The notes beneath the pieces were generated by a model, which saw nothing but the letters and a program-made list of their open reading frames with translations, was not told the origin of the DNA and made no database searches. From Ignavibacteriota bacterium (lineage in GTDB: Bacteria > Bacteroidota > Ignavibacteria > Ignavibacteriales > Ignavibacteriaceae), in the NCBI GenBank assembly GCA_013285425.1, contig CP053447.1, forward strand, positions 1,246,001 through 1,310,000: a stretch of 64,000 bases of DNA, in the 5' to 3' direction. Positions 26,727 to 34,138 of this stretch are shown here, piece after piece (position 1 is the stretch's first letter; each line of letters opens with the position of its first letter). Both the position numbers and the translations under genes were made by a program.

Positions 26727-26839
26727 ATGACAACAGCATCAACTAATAACGAGTTTGGAATTACTGCCACACATTAAGAGATGATGGTGTAAGCTACGGC
26801 GATTATCTTGAGCAGCTTACTTATTTACTCTTTCTTAAA
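26727..26839 (+). pseudogene. Frameshifted 5' end of hsdM
   Basis: ATG 26727 starts MTTAST, but the rest of the expected HsdM N-terminus (VWNYCHTLRDDGVSYGDYLE and on) lies in another frame from 26753, which joins the hsdM body at ATG 26840. One extra A in AATAACGAG (26746-26754) would join the two as MTTASTNKRVWNYC. No ATG, GTG or TTG occurs in the body frame between 26753 and 26840. Either a base was lost, or HsdM is made about 38 residues short. Confidence 0.72.
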
Positions 26840-28204
26840 ATGGCAGATGAGTATTCAAAACCACCATACGGTAGAAAAATAAATATTCCCAAAAATCTTA
26901 ACTGGGAAAGCTTGCTCAATAAAAGTGGTGCAGAGTTAGAGGTTCATTATGTAAAAATCCTGAACGAACTTGGCAAAGAAAAGGGAATGATTGGGGAAAT
27001 ATTTTTCAAATCGAAGAATGAGATACAGGACCCGGCAAAACTTTACAAGCTTATTCAAATGATAAATGATGAGAAATGGGTTGTGCTCGGTGCAGATGTC
27101 AAAGGTGATATTTACGAAGGACTTCTCGAGAAAAATGCTGAAGATACAAAATCAGGTGCTGGACAGTATTTTACTCCGAGAGCACTTATCAAAGCGATGG
27201 TTGAATGTATAAAGCCGGAACCACACAAAACCATTGCAGATCCTGCATGCGGAACAGGCGGATTCTTTCTTGCATCGTATGATTTTATTTCAGACGAAAA
27301 GAATTACAAGCTGGATAAAGATCAGAAAGAATTTCTCAAGTTCAAAACTTTCAGCGGCTGGGAAATTGTTCCTGATGCAGCAAGGTTATGTTTGATGAAT
27401 TTATATCTGCATAATATAGGTGATTTAAATAGTGAACCTCCTATTGAAAGAGCAGACAGCTTATTGGCAGCACCATCAGAAAAGTTTGATTATGTCTTGA
27501 CCAATCCTCCGTTCGGAAAAAAGAGCAGCATAACAATAACAAATGAAGATGGAACACAAAGCAGGGAAACACTTACTTATGAAAGACAGGATTTCTGGAC
27601 AACAACTTCAAACAAGCAGTTGAATTTTGTCCAGCATGTTCGTTCAATGTTAAAAGCAGATGGCAAAGCTGCGGTTGTTGTTCCGGATAATGTTTTGTTT
27701 GAAGGCGGTGCAGGCGAAACGGTAAGAAAAAGACTGCTTGATACAACAGACCTGCATACTATTCTTAGATTGCCAACTGGAATATTTTATGCACAGGGTG
27801 TAAAAGCAAATGTAATTTTTTTCGATAACAAACCGGCTGCTAAAACTCCGTGGACTAAAGATGTCTGGATTTATGATTTCAGAACTAATATTCACTTCAC
27901 TTTAAAAACCCAACAGATGAAGTATGATGACTTGAAAGACTTTGTTAAATGTTACAATCCGAAAAGCAGATTCAAGAGAAAAGAATCCGCCTCAGACGGA
28001 GAACGCTTTAAGAAATTTACTTATGATGAAATAATTGCAAGGGACAAAACCAATCTCGATATCTTCTGGCTGAAAGATGAAAGTCTGGGTGATCTTGAAA
28101 ACCTTCCAGAACCTGACGCTATTGCACTTGAAATAATTGAAAATGTTGAAGCCGGATTAGCAAGCTTTAAAGAAATTGTTGAAGGGCTGAATGGAAAAAA
28201 CTGA
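26840..28204 (+). CDS. hsdM: Type I restriction-modification methyltransferase subunit HsdM
   Basis: HsdM methylates adenine N6 in the target chosen by HsdS and is needed for both modification and restriction. From ATG 26840 the product has 454 residues. The SAM-binding motif I is DPACGTGG at 134-141, in the gamma-class order, and the catalytic motif IV is NPPFG at 222-226. The GQYFTPRALIKAMV helix just before motif I and the final helical part that contacts HsdS are present. The first approximately 38 residues usual in the family are out of frame (see 26727-26839), so the N-terminal helical domain is incomplete as written. It is separated from hsdS by three unrelated genes, unlike the usual adjacent order. 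Confidence 0.92.
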   Translation: MADEYSKPPYGRKINIPKNLNWESLLNKSGAELEVHYVKILNELGKEKGMIGEIFFKSKNEIQDPAKLYKLIQMINDEKWVVLGADVKGDIYEGLLEKNAEDTKSGAGQYFTPRALIKAMVECIKPEPHKTIADPACGTGGFFLASYDFISDEKNYKLDKDQKEFLKFKTFSGWEIVPDAARLCLMNLYLHNIGDLNSEPPIERADSLLAAPSEKFDYVLTNPPFGKKSSITITNEDGTQSRETLTYERQDFWTTTSNKQLNFVQHVRSMLKADGKAAVVVPDNVLFEGGAGETVRKRLLDTTDLHTILRLPTGIFYAQGVKANVIFFDNKPAAKTPWTKDVWIYDFRTNIHFTLKTQQMKYDDLKDFVKCYNPKSRFKRKESASDGERFKKFTYDEIIARDKTNLDIFWLKDESLGDLENLPEPDAIALEIIENVEAGLASFKEIVEGLNGKN

Positions 28205-28280
28205 TATTTATATGAAGTCAGGAATGAAATAAAAAGTAAATTTAGATATTTAATACTGAATTGTTACCAAATAGCTTTTC

Positions 28281-28901
28281 TTAATTCAAATATCCATTAT
28301 TCATTATAATTCGTTTCAGATTTTCTGCAGTTGATACTTTCTCTTTAATCGTGTGAAAATAATTTAGCAGATAGGATAATCTTTCATTCTCATTTTGCAG
28401 GATTAGAAATTCCTGCTGTTGTTCATAACTAAGTCCGGATTTTTCTGCGATCTTATATGACTTAAATTCTGCATTCCTGAAATTATTCCAGAATGATTCT
28501 TCCAGTTTATAATTTGCTAATTCCAGAATTTCTTCAAACTTCAGTTTCAAAGAAGAGATAAGACCATCATCAATACTAAAACCGGTATCAGCATATTTTT
28601 CAACTTCTGCAATATTATATCCATCGGGATGAGGATAAATTTTATTAATTAAAAATCTTTCAATTCCTGCAACAACGATATCATATTCACCGTTATCATA
28701 ATATTTCAAAACGGAATCTATTAAAACATAAACACCTACATCAGATATTTTATTATCAAACGAGGCAACAATACCAAACCCTGATTTTTCCTTAAGACAT
28801 TTTTGAATTAATATCTTGTATCGTTCTTCAAAGATATGCAATGGATATTTTGAGTCTGGAAATACTACTAAGTTCAAAGGAAATATTGGTATTGTTTTCA
28901 T
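28281..28901 (-). CDS. LON-substrate-binding-domain protein
   Basis: This 206-residue cytoplasmic protein resembles the N-terminal substrate-recognition domain of Lon proteases but has no ATPase or protease part. The diagnostic start IPIFPLNLVVFPDSKYPLHIFEERYK is followed by GFGIVAS, a YVLIDSVLKYYDNGEYDIVVAG strand pair and the GIERFLI loop. A C-terminal helical bundle (about 120-200) ends the protein. Free-standing copies are widespread in Bacteroidota and their role is not settled. It is the last gene of the minus-strand cluster headed by the IscR-like regulator, about 100 bases after the superoxide dismutase gene, so cotranscription is possible but not shown. Confidence 0.85.
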   Translation of the reverse strand: MKTIPIFPLNLVVFPDSKYPLHIFEERYKILIQKCLKEKSGFGIVASFDNKISDVGVYVLIDSVLKYYDNGEYDIVVAGIERFLINKIYPHPDGYNIAEVEKYADTGFSIDDGLISSLKLKFEEILELANYKLEESFWNNFRNAEFKSYKIAEKSGLSYEQQQEFLILQNENERLSYLLNYFHTIKEKVSTAENLKRIIMNNGYLN

Positions 28902-29000
28902 ATTAGACTAGATTAAAAGAAATTGAAATAACAGAGTGATGGAGCAATGGAAATTTTAAAAATCACATTATTCCAAAACCCCATTACTCCAAGAATAGAT

Positions 29001-29717
29001 TTATGCTTTTGAAAAAAGCTCGTTAACTTTATCCCAGTTAACAACATTCCACCAATTATCAACATATTCGGGTCTTCTGTTCTGATACTTCAGATAATAA
29101 GCGTGTTCCCAAACATCTATACCTAAAACAGGTGTGCCTTTAACTTCAGCAACATCCATTAAAGGATTATCCTGATTTGGTGTTGAGGTAACTACAAGTT
29201 TATTATTCTGAACTACTAACCAAGCCCAGCCAGAACCAAAACGGGTTGCAGCAGCATTATTGAATTTAGATTTAAATTCATCAAATGAACCAAAAGCTGA
29301 GTTAATTGCATCAGCAACTTTTCCATTTGGCTTTCCGCCGCCATTCTGTTTCATCAATGTCCAAAACAATGAATGATTCCAGTGTCCGCCGCCGTTATTT
29401 CTGACTCCGGCGGGGAGTTTTGAAATCATTGAAAACATCTCCTCTAAAGATTTTCCCTCGTGTTCAGTTCCTTCCAAAGCTTTGTTAAGATTTGTAACAT
29501 AAGCGTTATGATGTTTAGTATGATGAATTTCCATTGTCATTTTATCAATGTAAGGTTCAAGTGCATCATACGAATAGGGAAGTTGGGGCAATTCAAATTT
29601 AGCCATTTTATTTCTCCTTATATATTTATTGATTTTATTTAATTTGTCTTCTGTTTTACTAATCAAAGAAACAGCGGGAATACTACCCAATGCAAAAATA
29701 AACTTTCTTCTATGCAT
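29001..29717 (-). CDS. Fe/Mn superoxide dismutase, with an alternative start adding an RR leader
   Basis: This enzyme converts superoxide to peroxide and oxygen. From the inner ATG at 29606 the product is a normal 201-residue Fe/Mn SOD with the metal ligands in [13 protein letters not shown], the [10 protein letters not shown] segment and [19 protein letters not shown]. The metal cannot be told by eye. The frame extends 37 residues upstream to ATG 29717, adding [12 protein letters not shown] and a hydrophobic stretch, like a short twin-arginine or Sec leader. Both starts have a ribosome site: AAGGAG seven bases before 29606, and GAAAGG eight bases before 29717. Dual cytosolic and exported forms are possible. 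It follows the IscA-like gene by 27 bases. Confidence 0.93.
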   Translation of the reverse strand: MHRRKFIFALGSIPAVSLISKTEDKLNKINKYIRRNKMAKFELPQLPYSYDALEPYIDKMTMEIHHTKHHNAYVTNLNKALEGTEHEGKSLEEMFSMISKLPAGVRNNGGGHWNHSLFWTLMKQNGGGKPNGKVADAINSAFGSFDEFKSKFNNAAATRFGSGWAWLVVQNNKLVVTSTPNQDNPLMDVAEVKGTPVLGIDVWEHAYYLKYQNRRPEYVDNWWNVVNWDKVNELFSKA

Positions 29718-29744
29718 AAATATTACCTTTCAGTTGATTACAAA

Positions 29745-30083
29745 TTAATTTTCACATCCGCAGTTTTTATTATCGTTAGGGTTGTTAAAAATAAATCCTT
29801 TTCCGTTCAAGCCATCAGAATAATCTAACTGAGTACCGCTTAAATAAAATAAACTCTTACCATCAATCAGAAGTTTAAGTCCGCTTTGTTCGATAATTGT
29901 ATCACCATCTCTGGTGTCAGGATCAAATCCTAAAGAATAGGTTAGTCCTGCAGCACCGCCGCCTTTAACACCGATTCTCAATCCAAATTCCGGAGTAATT
30001 TTATTTTCCTCAATAATTTTTTTAATCTCGTTAACTGCTTTTGGAGTAATAGTAATTTCAGATTCCATATTTTCTGTTTTCAT
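29745..30083 (-). CDS. IscA/HesB-family Fe-S protein lacking the first conserved Cys
   Basis: This 112-residue protein belongs to the A-type Fe-S carrier family (IscA, ErpA, SufA), which helps load clusters onto target proteins. It has the opening ITITPKAVNEIKKI helix, a LRIGVKGGGAAGL loop, the LDYSDGLNGKGFIFNNPN segment and the C-terminal pair in NCGCEN. In IscA and relatives the glycine loop reads CSG, with a cysteine that binds iron or the cluster. Here codons GCT GCA give AAG, so that cysteine is absent while the last two remain. Cluster binding may therefore differ from the classical type. It lies between an unknown 104-residue gene and the dismutase gene, under the IscR-like regulator. 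Confidence 0.88.
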   Translation of the reverse strand: MKTENMESEITITPKAVNEIKKIIEENKITPEFGLRIGVKGGGAAGLTYSLGFDPDTRDGDTIIEQSGLKLLIDGKSLFYLSGTQLDYSDGLNGKGFIFNNPNDNKNCGCEN

Positions 30084-30155
30084 ATTTACTTAAGCATTTT
30101 TTTATAAATATCTTTTTCAAATTCTTTTGATTGAAAGAAGTAGGTTATTGAATTA

Positions 30156-30470
30156 TCAAAAAGAAAACGGATCACCTGGTTTTGTTGTTATAAATTGCGG
30201 ATAATTCAATCTCCAGCCTATTTTACTTGTTTTAACAAAGATACCGGTTGATTCAAAATAGTTTGAAAGAAGCTTAGAAAGCTCCTCAAGTTTTTGGTAG
30301 GATAGAGATATTCCTCTTTTTTCAAGAAAGCTTTCTAATCCATATTCAAAATCTCTTGAGAAAACATTTGAGTTATGAAATAATGGAAATTTGGCTTTTA
30401 AATAATTCAAAAAGATTTCATTTTCTTTTTTTAAGCTTTCAAATAAGCTCTGAACATTTTTGTTACTCAT
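30156..30470 (-). CDS. Small protein of unknown function in the Fe-S cluster
   Basis: I do not recognise this 104-residue protein. It is mostly helical, with charged helices at about 5-30 and 45-75 (EELSKLLSNYF), then a short basic beta-like tail (KIGWRLNYPQFITTKPGDPF). It has no cysteine, no signal peptide and no membrane helix, so it should be cytosolic. It lies between the IscR-like regulator (38 bases upstream) and the IscA-like gene (72 bases downstream) on the same strand, so a role in Fe-S or oxidative-stress handling is a reasonable guess from context only. Codon use resembles its neighbours. Confidence 0.7.
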   Translation of the reverse strand: MSNKNVQSLFESLKKENEIFLNYLKAKFPLFHNSNVFSRDFEYGLESFLEKRGISLSYQKLEELSKLLSNYFESTGIFVKTSKIGWRLNYPQFITTKPGDPFSF

Positions 30471-30507
30471 AGTATTACTTTCTTTTTTGATTTATATAAT
30501 TGACTTT

Positions 30508-30915
30508 TTAAATAATATGTGACAGCTTTGTTTCAAAAAATACCTTATCAATTTTCTGCTGAACTGCTGCTAAGGGATCTTTTATTGTGCAGTTTTCTTC
30601 ATAGCAGCATGATTTATTTTTTCCTTCCGAATTTAAGCATTCTGCAATCTGATAATCCGGTTCAACTGCTTTGATTAAATCTATTAAGGAAATTTCAACC
30701 GGTGATTTTGATAATACATATCCGCCTTTAACGCCTTTATAAGAAAGCACAATCTGATTTTTGGATAAACTTTGCAGAACTTTTGATATCAACTCATACG
30801 AAAGATTAAAATTACTTGCTATCTCTTTTGCTGTAATGGCAGTTCCGTGATTTTTAATTGCCATATATCTGGCAGCCATCAACGCATATTCCGATTTTTT
30901 TGAAAGTTTTAGCAT
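30508..30915 (-). CDS. Rrf2-family transcription regulator, IscR-like
   Basis: This 135-residue protein has an N-terminal winged helix (SKKSEYALMAARYMA, then ELISKVLQSLSKNQIV and a KGVKGGYVL wing) typical of Rrf2 regulators. Four cysteines lie in the cluster-binding region (93, 103, 104, 109), against three in E. coli IscR (92, 98, 104), so it probably senses Fe-S status through a 2Fe-2S cluster. Just upstream of its start lies a sequence matching the E. coli IscR type 1 operator, so it is probably autoregulated. The downstream small gene, IscA-like gene and superoxide dismutase gene are the likely regulon. The nuo operon ends about 70 bases upstream. Confidence 0.88.
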   Translation of the reverse strand: MLKLSKKSEYALMAARYMAIKNHGTAITAKEIASNFNLSYELISKVLQSLSKNQIVLSYKGVKGGYVLSKSPVEISLIDLIKAVEPDYQIAECLNSEGKNKSCCYEENCTIKDPLAAVQQKIDKVFFETKLSHII

Positions 30916-30919
30916 ATTG

Positions 30920-30944
30920 AAATAAGACTATATTAGTCGGGTAT
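30920..30944 (-). promoter_or_regulatory. IscR type 1-like operator of the Rrf2 gene
   Basis: On the plus strand GACTATATTAGTC (30926-30938) fits GACT-R-WWW-Y-AGTC, and the next six bases GGGTAT fit RRSTAT. The core and right half of the E. coli type 1 consensus (ATASYYGACTRWWWYAGTCRRSTAT) are thus exact. The left outer part AAATAA matches poorly. It ends four bases before the regulator's start codon, overlapping the ribosome-binding region. Confidence 0.72.
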
Positions 30945-30984
30945 TAACATAAATTAAAATAGTTTTATTATCAACCTGGTGTGA

Positions 30985-32493
30985 TTAAAATCCTAATAGC
31001 TGCACTGATTCCTTAGCAAAGCTTACTAAGGGACTAAAATAAATTCCAAGCACTAATGTAGGAATTGCCATAAACATCAACACAACAAAACTAAGCGGAG
31101 ACAAATTAATAGAAACAGTTTTATCAGATTTGATTAAGAACATCACTCTTAAAACTCTTATATAATAGTAAAGCGAAACAACAGTGTTGAGCAAAGCTAT
31201 AATTGCAACTGTTATCATGTTTGCATCTACTAATGCGATGAATAGATAAAGTTTACCGATAAAACCAGCAGTTGGAGGTAATCCTGTTAATGAGACCAGA
31301 AACAAACCCAATACAGTTCCAAGAAATGGAAGTGAATAACCTATACCTGTATAATCATCTATCTCTTCAGAATTAATTTTATTTGCGATAAGCATAACAA
31401 CATAAAAAGCACCAAGGTTCATAAACATATAAATAAAAAAGTAAACCAGCACAGCAATTAAACCTTGATCAGAGAGCACAGAAACACCAAGCATTAAATA
31501 TCCTGCGTGAGCAATACTTGAATAAGCCAGCATTCTTTTCAAATTATCCTGCCATAGAGCTGCAAAGTTTCCAAATGTCATAGTAATTATCGCTATGATA
31601 ATCAGAAGAGTCTGCCAGTCAATGTAACCAATCAATTGCCAGTAACCATTTCCGGTAAATGAATCAATAAAGGTTACTTTAAGGAAACGAATCAGAACTG
31701 CAAAACCTGCTGCCTTACTTGCTACAGAAAGAAAAGCAGTGATGGTAATTGGAGCGCCTTCATAAACATCGGGTGTCCAGAAATGAAAGGGAACAATTGA
31801 TATTTTAAACCCAATACCTGCAAAAATTAAAATTACAGATATTAAAAATGTAAGCTGGCTTGCTGCAGGAGTGTTAATCAATGCATTTATTTCCTGAAGA
31901 TTTGTCGAGCCGAAAATTCCATATAAAATAGATATACCAAAAAGCATAATGCCTGATGATGCCGCACCGTAAATAAGGTATTTTAACGAAGCTTCACTGT
32001 TTCTAAGAGAAGTTTTTACAAAGCCTGCAAGAATATAAGATGAAAGTGAAAGAAGTTCTAATGACAGATAAATCAGAATAAGATCATTTGCGGAGATCAT
32101 AAAGAACATTCCGATTATCATTCCAAATAACAAACCGTAATACTCGCCGTGTCTGTTCGAACCACTTTCAATTTCTTTTGATGAGATTGAAAACAAAACA
32201 ATTAAAAAAGAACTAACAAGTATTATAACCTTAAAGAACAAAGAAAACGGATCGAGTGAAAGAAGACTCAACTGTGATGAAACAGGAAAAGCGGGATCAG
32301 ATTTACCGAATTGATTAATTAAAAAAACAAAAGTTATTATCAAACCGATTAAAGAAATATACGGAAGATATTTTTTGTTTTTATGAAAGATTAAATCGGA
32401 TAGTATGATTGCAACTAAAGTAAAAGATAAAACTATCTCCGGTAAAATAGAATTAAGGCTATTTATTAAATCTGGTATAATCAATTTATTCAC
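30985..32493 (-). CDS. nuoN: NADH-quinone oxidoreductase subunit N
   Basis: NuoN is one of three antiporter-like membrane subunits of complex I that move protons as quinone is reduced. The 502-residue protein has about 14 transmembrane helices. The conserved helix-7/8 region carries the lysine in the GIGFKISIVPFHFWTPDVYEGAP block, and the TM5 glutamate is in IYLSLELLSLSSYIL. The lateral-helix region is absent, as is usual for NuoN. The start is GTG. It is the last gene of the 11-gene nuo operon, nine bases after nuoM. The intergenic stretch to the Rrf2 gene shows no clear terminator, so read-through into the Fe-S cluster is possible. Confidence 0.96.
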   Translation of the reverse strand: MNKLIIPDLINSLNSILPEIVLSFTLVAIILSDLIFHKNKKYLPYISLIGLIITFVFLINQFGKSDPAFPVSSQLSLLSLDPFSLFFKVIILVSSFLIVLFSISSKEIESGSNRHGEYYGLLFGMIIGMFFMISANDLILIYLSLELLSLSSYILAGFVKTSLRNSEASLKYLIYGAASSGIMLFGISILYGIFGSTNLQEINALINTPAASQLTFLISVILIFAGIGFKISIVPFHFWTPDVYEGAPITITAFLSVASKAAGFAVLIRFLKVTFIDSFTGNGYWQLIGYIDWQTLLIIIAIITMTFGNFAALWQDNLKRMLAYSSIAHAGYLMLGVSVLSDQGLIAVLVYFFIYMFMNLGAFYVVMLIANKINSEEIDDYTGIGYSLPFLGTVLGLFLVSLTGLPPTAGFIGKLYLFIALVDANMITVAIIALLNTVVSLYYYIRVLRVMFLIKSDKTVSINLSPLSFVVLMFMAIPTLVLGIYFSPLVSFAKESVQLLGF

Positions 32494-32502
32494 TTCAAAT
32501 AA

Positions 32503-34107
32503 TTAGAATGAATTAAAAGCACTATAAACACCCTGTGCATCAGTAATAAACTTAACCATTGCATTTACAGATGCATTCATCAAATCCAACATAGGCGAGG
32601 GGTAAACACCTAAGAAAATAACAATTACTGTAAGCGGAACAAGCATAAAATATTCTCTTGTAGTAAGATCTTTTAACTCCTTCCATTTTTCATTTAGAGA
32701 GCCAAGATAAACTCTTTGCAAAGTCCATAGCATATAAGTAGCACCCAACAAAATACCAAGTGTTGATATTGCAGTAAAGACACGAGTAGTAGCAGAACCA
32801 AATCCGCCTAAAAATACCAAAGCTTCTGAAATGAAACCGCTAAGACCGGGCAGTCCGATTGCTGCAAAGAATGCAACTGTTACAAATCCTGTGTATATCG
32901 GCATTTGTTTACCTAAACCGCCAAAAGCATCTAAATCCCTTATATGAGCACGGTCATAAATTATTCCTACAATTAAAAAGAGCATAGCTGTAATTGTTCC
33001 GTGATTAAACATCTGAAGAATTGCCCCTGATATACCAATAGTATTTAAACCAGACATACCAAGTAATACAAATCCCATGTGTGAGACAGATGAATAAGCG
33101 ATAAGCTTTTTAAAATCCTTTTGAGCCATTGCGGTTAATGCACCATAAATGATATTAACCATTCCAAACAGAGCAATCCACCATGCAAGCTGATATGTAA
33201 TTTCCGGGAAAACAGGATAACAAACTCTTAGTATTCCATAAGTTCCCATTTTAAGCAGCACTCCGGCAAGAATAACACTGATTGCGGTTGGTGCTTCTAC
33301 GTGTGCATCAGGTAACCAGGTATGGAAAGGGAACATAGGAATTTTAATAGCAAATCCGGCAAAAAGAGCTATATATGCTATAAGTCTTAAGTTATTAGGA
33401 TTTAACGGCGATAATATTCCGTTAGAAGTATAATTAGCCGGATTCATCAACTCAAGCATATTAAAAGTAAATACTCTTGTTCCATCAGCAAGTGTTTCCA
33501 TTGAGCTGAAATACAAACCTATCATTACCAGTAAAATGAAAATACTTCCGAATAAAGTATAGAGGAAGAACTTAATAGCGGCGTATTCTCTTCTTGCTCC
33601 ACCCCAGATACCAATTAAGAAATACATTGGGAGTAACATCAATTCCCAGAAAACATAGAATAAAAAGAAATCAAGTGCTACAAATGTTCCCATCATACCA
33701 GTATCAAGCAAAAGAAACATTGCAAAATATCCTTTAACAGATTTATCAATACTCCATGATGATATAGTTGCAATAAAAACAACTATGGCAGTCAGCAGTA
33801 CTAATGGAGTGCTTAATCCATCCACACCGAGGAAATAATCAATTTTAATTTTACCAATCCAGGCAAAACCAGTAATATCTATCCATCTGAATTTTTCAAC
33901 AAACTGAAAAGAAGCCGGGTCATTAATTCCTGCTGCAGAAAAATTGTAACCCATTAAAAGAAAGATTGATAATATTATCTGTATTCCTGTTACTAAAAGA
34001 GTAGTAATCTTAATTGATTGCACCTGCTTTTTGGGAAGCAGAAGAACAATAACCATTCCCAGTATAGGCAGGAATGTTAAAAAAGTTAGTATCGGAAAAT
34101 TGTTCAT
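32503..34107 (-). CDS. nuoM: NADH-quinone oxidoreductase subunit M
   Basis: NuoM is the middle antiporter-like subunit of the complex I membrane arm. The 534-residue protein has about 14 membrane helices, the TM5 glutamate in FYVFWELMLLPMYFLIG, and the proton-channel lysine block GFAIKIPMFPFHTWLPDAHVEAPT. The KKLIAYSSVSHMGFVLLG helix and the GLPGLSGFISE loop are standard. The reading frame is intact and of ordinary length. It lies 31 bases after nuoL and nine before nuoN, in the usual L-M-N order, so the stoichiometry of the membrane arm can follow from a single transcript. Confidence 0.96.
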   Translation of the reverse strand: MNNFPILTFLTFLPILGMVIVLLLPKKQVQSIKITTLLVTGIQIILSIFLLMGYNFSAAGINDPASFQFVEKFRWIDITGFAWIGKIKIDYFLGVDGLSTPLVLLTAIVVFIATISSWSIDKSVKGYFAMFLLLDTGMMGTFVALDFFLFYVFWELMLLPMYFLIGIWGGARREYAAIKFFLYTLFGSIFILLVMIGLYFSSMETLADGTRVFTFNMLELMNPANYTSNGILSPLNPNNLRLIAYIALFAGFAIKIPMFPFHTWLPDAHVEAPTAISVILAGVLLKMGTYGILRVCYPVFPEITYQLAWWIALFGMVNIIYGALTAMAQKDFKKLIAYSSVSHMGFVLLGMSGLNTIGISGAILQMFNHGTITAMLFLIVGIIYDRAHIRDLDAFGGLGKQMPIYTGFVTVAFFAAIGLPGLSGFISEALVFLGGFGSATTRVFTAISTLGILLGATYMLWTLQRVYLGSLNEKWKELKDLTTREYFMLVPLTVIVIFLGVYPSPMLDLMNASVNAMVKFITDAQGVYSAFNSF

Positions 34108-34138
34108 TTTTATGTTACCTGTTTTTCAAACTTTTATT

